A stretch of DNA of 64,000 nucleotides, taken from assembly GCA_963806955.1 (NCBI GenBank), contig CAWDZG010000002.1:1054001-1118000 (forward strand), read 5' to 3'. Source of the DNA: Gaiellasilicea sp963806955. Its GTDB lineage: Bacteria > Actinomycetota > Thermoleophilia > Gaiellales > Gaiellaceae. The notes under the pieces are model-generated. The model did not search any database, was not told the DNA's origin, and saw only the letters and a program-made list of their open reading frames with translations. Both the position numbers and the translations under genes were made by a program. Positions 27,056 through 35,003 of the stretch are shown in pieces (the stretch's first letter is position 1; every line of letters starts with the position of its first letter).

Positions 27056-27976
27056 CTAGACGTTGAACCTGATGTTCAGGACGTCGCCGTCCTGCACCTC
27101 GTACGTCTTGCCTTCCAGCCGCTGCGTCCCCCGCTTGGCCGCTTCCGCGTGTGAGCCCGCCTCGAGCAGGTCGGAGGTCAAGATCGTCTCGCAGCGGATG
27201 AAACCGCGCGCGATGTCGGAGTGGATCGACGCGGCCGCCTCGAGCGCCGTCTGGCCGCGGCGGAGCGTCCACGCGCGCGTCTCCTTCTCGCCTGCGGTGA
27301 AGAACGTGATCAGGTCGAGCGCGTCGCGCAGGCGCCGCACGACCTCGTCGAGCGCCGACGGCCCGTCCCGGAACTCCGCCGCCTCCTCGTCGCCCATCTC
27401 CGCCAGCTCAGCCTCCAGCTGCAGGTCGATGCCGCCCGGGCCGTTCTCGACGGCCAGCAACGGCTTCGTGGTCAGCGGCTCCAGCTCCGCAGGCAGCTCA
27501 CCCGAGTAGTCCCGCAGCGTGTTCCCGGCCTCGAGGTGCGCCAGCAGCGCCTGCAGCTGCTCGACCTCCTTCCGCAGCGAGGCGTCGCCGGACTTCGCCT
27601 GCTTCTCGACCCGCTCCAGCCGCCGTTCGACATGGTCGCGGTCGGCGACGAGCAGCTCGAGGTCGAGCGTCTCCAGGTCGCCCTTCGGGTCGCCCCCGGC
27701 CGAGAACCCGTCCGCGACTGCGAGGATTGCGTCGACCTGGCGGAGGCCGCCGAGCAGTGCCGGTCCCGTCCCGGGGACGTCGACGACGCGGATCGTCGCC
27801 GGGGTGATCTTCCGTGCGCCGACGAGCGTTGCCAGCGCCTCGAGCCGGTCGTCCGCGATCTGGGCCATGCCGACGTTCTCCTTGCCGAAGCCGGCGCCGC
27901 CGGTCTTCGTCAGCGCGGTGAACAGCGTCGTCTTGCCCGCGCCAGGCAGGCCGACGATCCCGACCTCGAGTGCCAT
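27056..27976 (-). CDS. ychF: YchF-type Obg-family NTPase
   Basis: 306 residues. P-loop GLPGAGKTTLF is at about residue 10. The coiled-coil insertion follows around residues 110-145, then FFTAGEKETRAWTLRRG and a C-terminal TGS domain ending GDVLNIRFNV. YchF proteins prefer ATP and act at the ribosome. This one is about 55 residues shorter than the usual 360 and its G4 region (TKPLLAVENG) is degenerate. ATG 27976 directly follows the sigma factor stop. Confidence 0.9.
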   Translation of the reverse strand: MALEVGIVGLPGAGKTTLFTALTKTGGAGFGKENVGMAQIADDRLEALATLVGARKITPATIRVVDVPGTGPALLGGLRQVDAILAVADGFSAGGDPKGDLETLDLELLVADRDHVERRLERVEKQAKSGDASLRKEVEQLQALLAHLEAGNTLRDYSGELPAELEPLTTKPLLAVENGPGGIDLQLEAELAEMGDEEAAEFRDGPSALDEVVRRLRDALDLITFFTAGEKETRAWTLRRGQTALEAAASIHSDIARGFIRCETILTSDLLEAGSHAEAAKRGTQRLEGKTYEVQDGDVLNIRFNV

Positions 27977-28552
27977 CTATTCCTCTCCGGTGCCGGCGAT
28001 CTGCTTCTGCAGCGAGACGAGCGCGCGGTGCTGCAGCGACTTCACGGCGCCCTCGGTCTTGTCGAGGATGGTCGCCGCCTCGGCGTTCGAGAAGCTGAAG
28101 ACGAACTTGAGCGTCAGCACCTGCTGCTGCTCGGACGAGAGCGAGTCGATCAGCTCGAGCATCGACTGCCGCCCGATCGACTGGAACGCCTCGTCCTCGG
28201 CCGAGCGCTCCTCGGAGTCGTGCGGCTCCGGCACCTCCTCCTCGGGCTGCCAGCGCCGGTTCGCCCGGAAGTGGTCCATCGAGAGGTTGTGCGCGATCCG
28301 GAAGAGCCAGGCGGAGAAGGGCGCCGACTGGAAGCGGAACTTGCCGATCGACTCGAGCATGCGCATGAAGGTCTGCGTGGTCAGATCCTCGGCGTCGTGC
28401 CGGTTGCCGACCGTCATGTGCAGGTAGCTGTAGATCCGGTCGAAGTGGATCAGGTACAGCTCCTCGAGCGCCGCCCGGTCGCCCTGCTGGCCGCGCTCGA
28501 CGAGCTTGCGGATCTCGGCCGGCGCAGGGCCTTTCTGCGTGGTCTCGCTCAT
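27977..28552 (-). CDS. ECF-type RNA polymerase sigma factor
   Basis: 191 residues. Region 2 is around YLIHFDRIYSYLHMTVGNRH and FSAWLFRIAHNLSMDHFR. Region 4 is the helix-turn-helix in FSFSNAEAATILDKTEGAVK. The extra acidic linker PEPHDSEERSAEDEAF separates them. No anti-sigma factor is adjacent. Its neighbours are ychF immediately downstream and a DUF3107-like gene 22 bases upstream, suggesting co-expression. Confidence 0.9.
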   Translation of the reverse strand: MSETTQKGPAPAEIRKLVERGQQGDRAALEELYLIHFDRIYSYLHMTVGNRHDAEDLTTQTFMRMLESIGKFRFQSAPFSAWLFRIAHNLSMDHFRANRRWQPEEEVPEPHDSEERSAEDEAFQSIGRQSMLELIDSLSSEQQQVLTLKFVFSFSNAEAATILDKTEGAVKSLQHRALVSLQKQIAGTGEE

Positions 28553-28574
28553 CCGGAGGAGGGTGCCCTGCCCG

Positions 28575-28802
28575 TCAGATCCCGAACCCGACCTGCGACC
28601 CGCGGGCGTAGCGCTTCATGTAGACGACGCGGCCGAGGACGACGGTGTAGCGGCCGTCGCTCGCGTCGAGCATCAGCGTGCCGCCCGCGTCGGTCGCGAG
28701 CGCGCGCTCGAGCTCGTCCGCGCCCTTGATGGTCACGGTCGCTCCCATGATCTGGCCGCCGTCGAAGCACAGCTCGACGCGGACGGAATCGGGTTCAGTC
28801 AA
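28575..28802 (-). CDS. DUF3107-like small protein
   Basis: 75 residues with the features of the actinobacterial DUF3107 family: VRVELCFDG opening, GGTLMLDASDGRYTVVLGRV and a terminal VGFG. Function unknown. The TTG at 28802 overlaps the epimerase stop by 8 bases, the best available start. A later ATG would remove the first strand. Confidence 0.65.
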   Translation of the reverse strand: MTEPDSVRVELCFDGGQIMGATVTIKGADELERALATDAGGTLMLDASDGRYTVVLGRVVYMKRYARGSQVGFGI

Positions 28803-29199
28803 CGGACACCACCTCTGTCAGGACGCCGTGGACGGCGTCGGGATGGACGAACGCGACCTGGAGGCCGAAGAGGCCCTGTCGCGGTTCGGGGTCGATCAGC
28901 TCGGCGCCCGCTGCTGCGAGCCGGTCGAGCTCGGAGCGAACGTCGGCGACCTCGTAGGCGACGTGGTGCATGCCCGGGCCGCGCTTCGCGAGGAACCTGC
29001 CCACGGGCGTGTCGTCCCCGAGCGGGGCGAGCAGCTCGACTCGGCCCGAGCCGATCAGCACAGCGGCCGCGTCGACCCCCTGCTCCTCGACCCTGGCGCG
29101 GTGCTCGAGCTGGGCGCCGAAGAGGCGCTCGTAGGTGCCGACGGCCTCGTCGAGGTCGTGGACGGCAACGCCGAGATGGTGAATGCCGCGTGCGACCAC
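28795..29199 (-). CDS. mce: Methylmalonyl-CoA epimerase
   Basis: 134-residue VOC-fold protein. The paired metal ligands are in GIHHLGVAVHDLDEA and PGMHHVAYEVADV, with a third ligand in the GRVELLAPL strand, matching methylmalonyl-CoA epimerase, which interconverts the (S) and (R) forms for propionate metabolism. No mutase gene is in the window. The start is GTG 29199 with TAGCAT 7 bases upstream. A related VOC lyase remains possible. Confidence 0.82.
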   Translation of the reverse strand: MVARGIHHLGVAVHDLDEAVGTYERLFGAQLEHRARVEEQGVDAAAVLIGSGRVELLAPLGDDTPVGRFLAKRGPGMHHVAYEVADVRSELDRLAAAGAELIDPEPRQGLFGLQVAFVHPDAVHGVLTEVVSVD

Positions 29200-29206
29200 G
29201 GCAGCG

Positions 29207-29212
29207 ATGCTA
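29207..29212 (-). promoter_or_regulatory. -10 element TAGCAT of the epimerase-sigma-ychF unit
   Basis: TAGCAT ends 7 bases before GTG 29199. It sits in the short gap after the ftsH stop at 29221. Confidence 0.5.
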
Positions 29213-29220
29213 CAGAGCGT

Positions 29221-30723
29221 CTACGCCTCGACGGCGCGCACGGTGCCGACGGTCTCCGAGGCGCGGGACTCCGCCTCGATCGCGCCGAGCAGCTCGTGGA
29301 GCTCGTCGCGGGTGAGCGTCTCGCGCTCGAGCAGCTGGATCGCGAGCCGGTCGAGCGAGACACGGTGCTTGATGAGCAGTCGCTGCGCTTCCTCGTAGGC
29401 GTGGTCGGTGAGCCGGGCCTGTTCGGAGTCCCGCAGCCGTTTCGTCTCCTCCGACAGCGCGTAGTTGTCGGCCCGCATCGTCCGTGACGGTGACGCTTCG
29501 GACATGCCGTACTCGAAGACCATCGCGCGGGCGATCTCGGTCACCTTCTCGAGGTCGTTGGCGGCGCCGTTGGTGACGCGCCCGAACACGATCTGCTCGG
29601 CGGCGCGGCCGGCGAGCGCGACCTTCATCACGTCGACGAACTCCTCCTTCGTGTGCAGGTAGCGCTCCTCGAGCGGGAGGTAGTACGCGTAGCCGAGCGC
29701 GTCGCCGCGCGCGATGATCGTCACCTTCTGGATCGGGAGCAGGTCGCCCATCAGGTGGGCGATCAGCGCATGTCCGGCCTCGTGGTAGGCGAGGATCCGC
29801 TTCTCCTTCTCGGTGACGACGCGCCGCTGCTGGAGGCCGGCGACGACGCGCTCCATCGCGCCCTCGAAGTCCTCCATCAGGATCGTCGTCCGCTCCTGGC
29901 GGCCGGCGAAGATCGCGGCCTCGTTGCAGAGGTTGGCCAGGTCGGCGCCCGTGAGGCCGGAGGTCTGGCGCGCGATCACCGAGAGCACGACCTCGGCGGC
30001 GAGCGGCTTGCCGCGCGTGTGCACCAGGAGGATCTCCTCGCGGCCCTTGAGGTCGGGCGGCGAGACGAGCACCTGCCGGTCGAAGCGGCCGGGGCGGAGG
30101 AGCGCGGGATCGAGGTCCTGGAGCCGGTTCGAGGCGCCCATGACGATCACCTGCGCACCCTCGTCGAACCCGTCGAGCTCGACGAGCAGCTGGTTCAGCG
30201 TCTGGTCGTGCTCGCGGTGGAAGCCGCCGCCCTGCCGTGCGGTGCCGACGGCGTCGAGCTCGTCGATGAAGACGATCGCGGGCGCGTTCTTGCGCGCCTC
30301 TTCGAACAGCTTGCGGATCCGGGAGGCGCCGAGGCCGGCGAACATCTCCACGAACGCCGACGCGCTCTGCGAGTAGAACTTCGCGCCCGACTCGCGGGCG
30401 ACCGCCTTCGCGAGCAGCGTCTTGCCCGTGCCGGGCGGCCCGTAGAGCAGGATCCCCTTCGGAACGCGGGCGCCGAGGCGCTGGAAGCGCTTCGGGTGGC
30501 GCAGGAAGTCGACGACCTCCTGTAGCTCCGCCTTCGCCTCCTCGACACCGGCGACGTCCGCCCACGTGACCGAGGAGCTCGCGCTCGCCTCCAGCTTCGC
30601 CGGCTTCACGCGCGGCATGTACTGGAGCGTGCGCCAGAGCAGGTAGATGATCAGGCCGAAGAAGACGAGCGGCAGCCACGTCAACGCGTAGTTGCCAACC
30701 TGATCGAAGAAATCCCCCACCAT
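29221..30723 (-). CDS. ftsH: FtsH-type AAA+ zinc metalloprotease lacking the extracytoplasmic domain
   Basis: 500 residues. A single membrane helix (about 12-32, LTWLPLVFFGLIIYLLWRTL) leads into the AAA+ module with YGPPGTGKTLLAKAVA, VFIDELDAVG and the arginine-finger region PALLRPGRFDRQ. The protease domain has HEAGH plus a distal Asp region. Standard FtsH has two helices and a periplasmic domain, both missing here. ATG 30723 is preceded by AGGAGA. A longer TTG start at 30744 would add 7 residues. It lies 22 bases after a methyltransferase gene. Confidence 0.9.
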   Translation of the reverse strand: MVGDFFDQVGNYALTWLPLVFFGLIIYLLWRTLQYMPRVKPAKLEASASSSVTWADVAGVEEAKAELQEVVDFLRHPKRFQRLGARVPKGILLYGPPGTGKTLLAKAVARESGAKFYSQSASAFVEMFAGLGASRIRKLFEEARKNAPAIVFIDELDAVGTARQGGGFHREHDQTLNQLLVELDGFDEGAQVIVMGASNRLQDLDPALLRPGRFDRQVLVSPPDLKGREEILLVHTRGKPLAAEVVLSVIARQTSGLTGADLANLCNEAAIFAGRQERTTILMEDFEGAMERVVAGLQQRRVVTEKEKRILAYHEAGHALIAHLMGDLLPIQKVTIIARGDALGYAYYLPLEERYLHTKEEFVDVMKVALAGRAAEQIVFGRVTNGAANDLEKVTEIARAMVFEYGMSEASPSRTMRADNYALSEETKRLRDSEQARLTDHAYEEAQRLLIKHRVSLDRLAIQLLERETLTRDELHELLGAIEAESRASETVGTVRAVEA

Positions 30724-30745
30724 CGCGTCTCCTATCGGCAGCAAG

Positions 30746-31285
30746 TCACCGGGGCTGAAGTGTGCCGACGATCACGGCTTCGCGCGGGCTCACCTGGAGC
30801 TCGACGGCGTGCACGCGTGGGTGGTGGAGCCAGAGCTCGCGGACGGGGTCGCCCTCGACCGGCCGCCCCGGTGTGAGGTCGTCCATGACGAGGGTGCCGC
30901 CCGGGGAGAGCAGGTCGGCCATCCGCGCGTCCGCCTTCGACCTACCGCCGTCCGCAAAGAGGAGGTCGAACGGCGCCTCCGGCGGGAGCACGTCGAGCCA
31001 CTCCCCGTGGAGGACGCGTGCGTTCCCGTCCGCCGCCAGCAGCCCGGCCACCGCTGTCGCCAGCTCGCCGTCGGGCTCGACGGTGACGAACGGCACCTCC
31101 GGCGCGAGCCCGGCCAGCAGCCAGGCCGAGCCGGCGCCGCAGCCCGCGCCGATCTCGGCGACGCGCGTGCGCCCGCGCTGGCCCGCCAGCAGCTGCAGCA
31201 GCCGGCCGGTTTCCGGGCTGCACGACTTCTCGAAGCCTCGATGCTCCGCGAGTGCGAGCGCTTTCTCCACGAGCGGCGGCACCAC
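30746..31285 (-). CDS. O-methyltransferase-like SAM-dependent methyltransferase
   Basis: 179 residues. The SAM motif VAEIGAGCGAGSAWLLAGL is near residue 40, with LLFADGGRSKAD and GGTLVMDDLTPG later, as in catechol/caffeoyl-CoA O-methyltransferase-like proteins. Substrate unknown. The start is GTG 31285 (a second GTG follows at once). The promoter element overlaps that of the divergent hydrolase. Confidence 0.8.
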   Translation of the reverse strand: MVPPLVEKALALAEHRGFEKSCSPETGRLLQLLAGQRGRTRVAEIGAGCGAGSAWLLAGLAPEVPFVTVEPDGELATAVAGLLAADGNARVLHGEWLDVLPPEAPFDLLFADGGRSKADARMADLLSPGGTLVMDDLTPGRPVEGDPVRELWLHHPRVHAVELQVSPREAVIVGTLQPR

Positions 31286-31290
31286 GTTCC

Positions 31291-31297
31291 TACACTA
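31291..31297. promoter_or_regulatory. Shared bidirectional -10 element TACACTA
   Basis: Read on the plus strand, TACACT (31291-31296) ends 6 bases before GTG 31303. Read on the minus strand, TAGTGT (31297-31292) ends 6 bases before GTG 31285. The two start codons are only 17 bases apart, so one 7-bp element appears to serve two leaderless genes. Confidence 0.6.
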
Positions 31298-31302
31298 CTG
31301 CC

Positions 31303-32337
31303 GTGCTGCCGCTGCCCCCGCACTGGGACCAGGACCGCGTCGGCGAGGTCTGGCGCGTCGACTACGCGGCCCGATTCGAGGACGCCGAGCGCTGGCGTGG
31401 ACAGCACGCGATCGCGCCGGCGGCGGACGACCGCTTCCGGGTCGCGCTCGTCGCCGTCGACGTCCAGAACACGTTCTGCACGCCCGGCTTCGAGCTCTTC
31501 GTCGCCGGCCCGAGTGGCACGGGCGCGCTCGACGACTCGGGCCGCCTCTGCGAGTTCGTCTACCGCAACCTCGACACGCTCACCCAGGTCGTGCCGACGC
31601 TCGATACGCACCAGGCGCTGCAGATCTTCCACCGGCTCCTGCTCGTCGACGCGGAGGGGCGCCACCCCGAGCCGCTGACGCTCGTCACGGCCGAGGACGT
31701 CCGCTCGGGTCGCTGGCGGATCAGCCCGGAGGCCGCGGCCGGGCTCGGGCTCGACCCCGACTACGCCGAGCAGCACCTGCGCTACTACACCGAGACGCTC
31801 GAGGCGGGCGGCAAGTACAGCCTCACCGTCTGGCCGTTCCACGCGATGCTCGGCGGGATCGGCTACGCGCTCGTCTCGGCGGTCGAGGAGGCGCTCTTCT
31901 TCCACTCGGTCGCCCGCTACGCGCCGCTCGACTTCCAGCCGAAGGGCGACAACCCGCTCACGGAGCACTACTCGATGCTCGGCCCGGAAGTCGCCGTCGA
32001 TCTGGAGGGCGAGCCGCTCGGCCGCCGGAACGCTCCGCTCGTCGAGCGCCTGCTCCGCTTCGACGCCGTCGTGATCGCCGGGCAGGCGAAGAGCCACTGC
32101 GTCGCCTGGACGATCGAGGACCTGCTCTCCGACCCGAATGTGCGCGAGCGCGGGCTCGAGGAGAAGGTCTACCTGCTCGAGGACTGCACCTCGCCCGTCG
32201 TCGTCCCGGGAGCCGTCGACTACTCCGACGAGGCGAACGCCCACTTCGCGCGTTTCGCCGCCTCGGGCGCGCACCTCGTCCGCTCGGACGTGCCGATGGC
32301 AGAGTGGCCGGGCGTGGTCGGCGAGTCGCTCAGCTGA
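31303..32337 (+). CDS. Nicotinamidase-like cysteine hydrolase (isochorismatase fold)
   Basis: 344 residues. The catalytic Asp is in VAVDVQNTFCTPGF, the cysteine in AGQAKSHCVAWT, and TVWPFHAMLGG lies between them. The protein is much longer than typical nicotinamidases of about 200 residues because of an N-terminal extension and a central insertion. It converges with a nicotinate phosphoribosyltransferase gene (8-base overlap of 3' ends), which supports nicotinamide deamidation in NAD salvage. Another amide substrate is possible. Confidence 0.8.
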   Translation: MLPLPPHWDQDRVGEVWRVDYAARFEDAERWRGQHAIAPAADDRFRVALVAVDVQNTFCTPGFELFVAGPSGTGALDDSGRLCEFVYRNLDTLTQVVPTLDTHQALQIFHRLLLVDAEGRHPEPLTLVTAEDVRSGRWRISPEAAAGLGLDPDYAEQHLRYYTETLEAGGKYSLTVWPFHAMLGGIGYALVSAVEEALFFHSVARYAPLDFQPKGDNPLTEHYSMLGPEVAVDLEGEPLGRRNAPLVERLLRFDAVVIAGQAKSHCVAWTIEDLLSDPNVRERGLEEKVYLLEDCTSPVVVPGAVDYSDEANAHFARFAASGAHLVRSDVPMAEWPGVVGESLS

Positions 32338-33418
32338 CGAGCTCGAGCCGCGCGTTCGGGCGGTAGTGCCGGCCGACCTTCGCCGACGGGCGGCCGTCGG
32401 TCATGACGATGTCGGCGGTGAAGTCGTTCTGGCCGCGGATCAGCGACGAGCCGATCCCGTACGCGTCCACGGGCACGCCCTTCGCCTCGAAGTCCTGGAT
32501 CTTGTCGACGGTGAAGCCGCCGGAGACGACGATCTTCACGCGCTCGAAGCCGTCCGCGTCGAGCGCGTCGCGCACCTTGCGTACCAGCCGCTCGTTGACG
32601 CCGCGCGGATCGAAGTCGCCCATCTCGGCCCAGAGCGAGCGGTCGACGAGCTGGCCCGACGTGTCGAGCCGGACGCCCCAGAGCCGCGGCCCGAGCGCGC
32701 GCGCGACCTCGAGTGCGGTGCGCACGGAGTCGTTGTCGAAGTCGACGAGCACGACGACGTTCATGTCCTCTGCCGCCCACTCCGCGAACTTCGTCGCCGC
32801 GAGGACGGTGTTGCCCCCGTAGGAGGCGATCAGGGCGTGCGGCACCGTGCCGACGCCGCGGCCGCCCCACCACGACGCCTGGGCGTCGGAGGTGACGCCG
32901 ATCTCGGCGCCGATCATCGCGCCGGCGACGTAGGCGGCGTAGCCGTCGCCCGTCTGGACGCGGTGGTGGTCGTGGCGCGCGGGCATGAAGATGATCGGCT
33001 TGCCGTTCGCGGCTTCGACGACCCGGGCCGTGTTCGTCGTGATCAGCGTCCGGCGCGTGAGCACACCGAGGTAGACCGTCTCGAGGTGCGCGAAGAGCGT
33101 GTAGTCGCCCTCGATCGTCATCACCGTCTCCCAGGGCTCGACGCGGTCGCCGTCGTGGAGCGCGTGCACGGTGAGCGCATCCCAGTCCTCCGAGCAGAGC
33201 TTCAGGATCGCGATCGCCTCGTCCGTGCCTCCGAGCATGGCGCGGTTGCGCTGGAAGACCTGCATCACGACGCGCGGGTGGCGGCCGTCACGGAGGAGCG
33301 TGTCGCGCGTGTGGTTGAAGTACGCGTCGGTGTAGTAGCCCTCGCGCATCTTCTCCACCGGCAGGTCGAAGACCTCCGGCGGCAGGCGCGTCGGCCTAGT
33401 CCCCTGCTCGGTCGCCAT
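32330..33418 (-). CDS. pncB: Nicotinate phosphoribosyltransferase
   Basis: 362 residues of the nicotinate/quinolinate phosphoribosyltransferase family: MREGYYTDAYFNHTRD at the N-terminus, MPARHDHHRVQTGDGYAAY, WGVRLDTSG and VSGGFTVDKI with GIGSSL. It would convert nicotinate and PRPP to NaMN. The start ATG 33418 overlaps the DUF1385 gene by 23 bases, with a weak GGAG-like site upstream. The converging neighbour is nicotinamidase-like. Confidence 0.9.
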   Translation of the reverse strand: MATEQGTRPTRLPPEVFDLPVEKMREGYYTDAYFNHTRDTLLRDGRHPRVVMQVFQRNRAMLGGTDEAIAILKLCSEDWDALTVHALHDGDRVEPWETVMTIEGDYTLFAHLETVYLGVLTRRTLITTNTARVVEAANGKPIIFMPARHDHHRVQTGDGYAAYVAGAMIGAEIGVTSDAQASWWGGRGVGTVPHALIASYGGNTVLAATKFAEWAAEDMNVVVLVDFDNDSVRTALEVARALGPRLWGVRLDTSGQLVDRSLWAEMGDFDPRGVNERLVRKVRDALDADGFERVKIVVSGGFTVDKIQDFEAKGVPVDAYGIGSSLIRGQNDFTADIVMTDGRPSAKVGRHYRPNARLELVS

Positions 33419-34181
33419 CTTCCAGCTCCAGACAGGCGGCGAGCGCCGCCTCGGCGACCTCGAGCTGCTCCGCGGACGGCTCGGCCGTCGCGAGCCGGTG
33501 CTGCAGCTCGTGGCCCGGACGCGCGAGCGCCTTCGCGAGCGGATGGCCCGGGTGGCGCGTCATCCAGCCGAAGACCTCGACCGCGACACCGACGGCGCCG
33601 ATCGCGCTCGCCGTCCGGGCGGTCCCGCGCAGGTGGGCGGGAGCGCGGGCGGCGAGGACGTTGCCGGCTGCGGTGGCGGCGAGCAGCGGCCCGATCAGAT
33701 GCGAGCCGCAGCGCTCGTGCTCCTTCGCGCGCTTCTCGCCGTGCTCGTACGTCCCGATCGAGACGTGCTCGGCGCCGTGGTAGGCAGCGAGCTCGCCGCC
33801 GCGAAGCGCGAGCAGCGCGGGCCCAAGCGACAGCAGCCCGGAGACGAGCTCGCGCGCCGCGTCGCTCAGGTGCTCGGAGCGGCGCACGACCTGAACCGTG
33901 ACGGCGCTCGCGAGCGTGGCGGCGAGCACCGCGGGACGCTCGAACGGGAGTCGCGCCTCCGGCAGGCGGCGCCGCAGCTCCGGCAGCATCGCGAACGCCT
34001 CGGCGAGCCGGAGTGGGCCGCGCAGGAACGGCTGCTGAATCCCGGGAGCGAGCAGCCGCTTGCGCGCGGAAGCGATCTCGATCTCCCCCTCGGAGTTGCG
34101 GATCGCGCAGGCCCACGCGGTCGGTCCGTGCACGAGCACGCCGTTCGAGAGTGCCATCCCACCGAGTCGGAGCTTGCGCAT
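33396..34181 (-). CDS. DUF1385 family membrane protein
   Basis: 261 residues with the DUF1385 opening LRLGGMALSNGVLVHGP, then YHGAEHVSIGTYEHGE and KEHERCGSHLIGPLLAATAAGN, with several hydrophobic segments in the second half. The family is an uncharacterised, possibly metal-dependent membrane enzyme, judging from its conserved His and Cys. The TAGGCT element 6 bases before ATG 34181 includes the stop codon of pabC. Confidence 0.85.
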   Translation of the reverse strand: MRKLRLGGMALSNGVLVHGPTAWACAIRNSEGEIEIASARKRLLAPGIQQPFLRGPLRLAEAFAMLPELRRRLPEARLPFERPAVLAATLASAVTVQVVRRSEHLSDAARELVSGLLSLGPALLALRGGELAAYHGAEHVSIGTYEHGEKRAKEHERCGSHLIGPLLAATAAGNVLAARAPAHLRGTARTASAIGAVGVAVEVFGWMTRHPGHPLAKALARPGHELQHRLATAEPSAEQLEVAEAALAACLELEDGDRAGD

Positions 34182-34187
34182 TCGCGA

Positions 34188-34193
34188 AGCCTA
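34188..34193 (-). promoter_or_regulatory. -10 element TAGGCT of the DUF1385-pncB unit
   Basis: TAGGCT ends 6 bases before ATG 34181. Its first three bases are the TAG stop codon of the upstream pabC gene, so a new leaderless transcript can start exactly where the pab unit ends. Confidence 0.5.
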
Positions 34194-35003
34194 GCCCCCG
34201 GCAGCGGCCCTGAGCGCCGCCTGGAGCTCGTCGGCCGCCGGGCCCCGGGGAACCGGCGCGCCGTCGAGGTCGGTGACGGGCATCACCTCCCGGATCGAGG
34301 AGGAGGTGAAGGCCTCCTCCGCGGTGGCGAGCTCCGCCAGGGCGTAGTGCCCCTCTTCGACCGTGTAGCCCGTCTCGGCGGCGAGCTCGATCACCGTCGC
34401 CCGGGTGACGCCGGCGAGGATCCCGAGGTCGAGCGAGGGGGTGTGCAGCGTCCGGCCTCGCCGCCACCAGACATTGGTGGTGGGGCCCTCGAGCAGCGTG
34501 CCTTCGGCATCGACGAAGACGGCGTCGTCAGCGCCCTGACGCTTCGCCTCGGCCTCGGCGGCCATGTTGACGGCGTAGCTCGTCGACTTCACGCCCGGCA
34601 GCAGCCAGGGCTCGTCCGCGCGGACGCCTCGGAGCGCGATCAGCCGCTGGCCACGCACCCGGAGATCGTCGTAGTGGCTCGCGACCTCGCTCACGAGCGC
34701 GAGTGCGGTCGGCGTCGGCGTCCAGTAGAGGCGGAGGACGGCATCGGGCACGGCGGCAGCCTCGAGCGCGGTGCGGGCGAGCTCCTCGAGCTCGCGCTGG
34801 TTCACGTCCGGGAGCCCGATGCGCTCGGCGGACCCTGCGAGCCGGTCGAGGTGCTCCGCGAGCTTGAAGGGCACGCCGTTGTAGACGCGGATGGTCTCGA
34901 ACGCCCCGCGGCCGCGCAGCAGCGCCTCGTCGTCGGCGCGGAGCACGGGCTCGGCCGGGTCGACGACGCCGCGTCCGCCGACCGCGACTGCGAGCAGCGT
35001 CAC
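34191..35003 (-). CDS. pabC: 4-amino-4-deoxychorismate lyase (class IV aminotransferase)
   Basis: 270 residues of the PLP fold-type IV family: RGAFETIRVYNGVPFKLAEH, the lysine segment VKSTSYAVNMAAEAEAK and LLEGPTTNVWW. The GTG start overlaps the pabB stop (GTGA), pointing to conversion of aminodeoxychorismate to p-aminobenzoate for folate. A branched-chain or D-amino-acid aminotransferase would look similar, but the pabB neighbour decides. Confidence 0.87.
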   Translation of the reverse strand: MTLLAVAVGGRGVVDPAEPVLRADDEALLRGRGAFETIRVYNGVPFKLAEHLDRLAGSAERIGLPDVNQRELEELARTALEAAAVPDAVLRLYWTPTPTALALVSEVASHYDDLRVRGQRLIALRGVRADEPWLLPGVKSTSYAVNMAAEAEAKRQGADDAVFVDAEGTLLEGPTTNVWWRRGRTLHTPSLDLGILAGVTRATVIELAAETGYTVEEGHYALAELATAEEAFTSSSIREVMPVTDLDGAPVPRGPAADELQAALRAAAGG

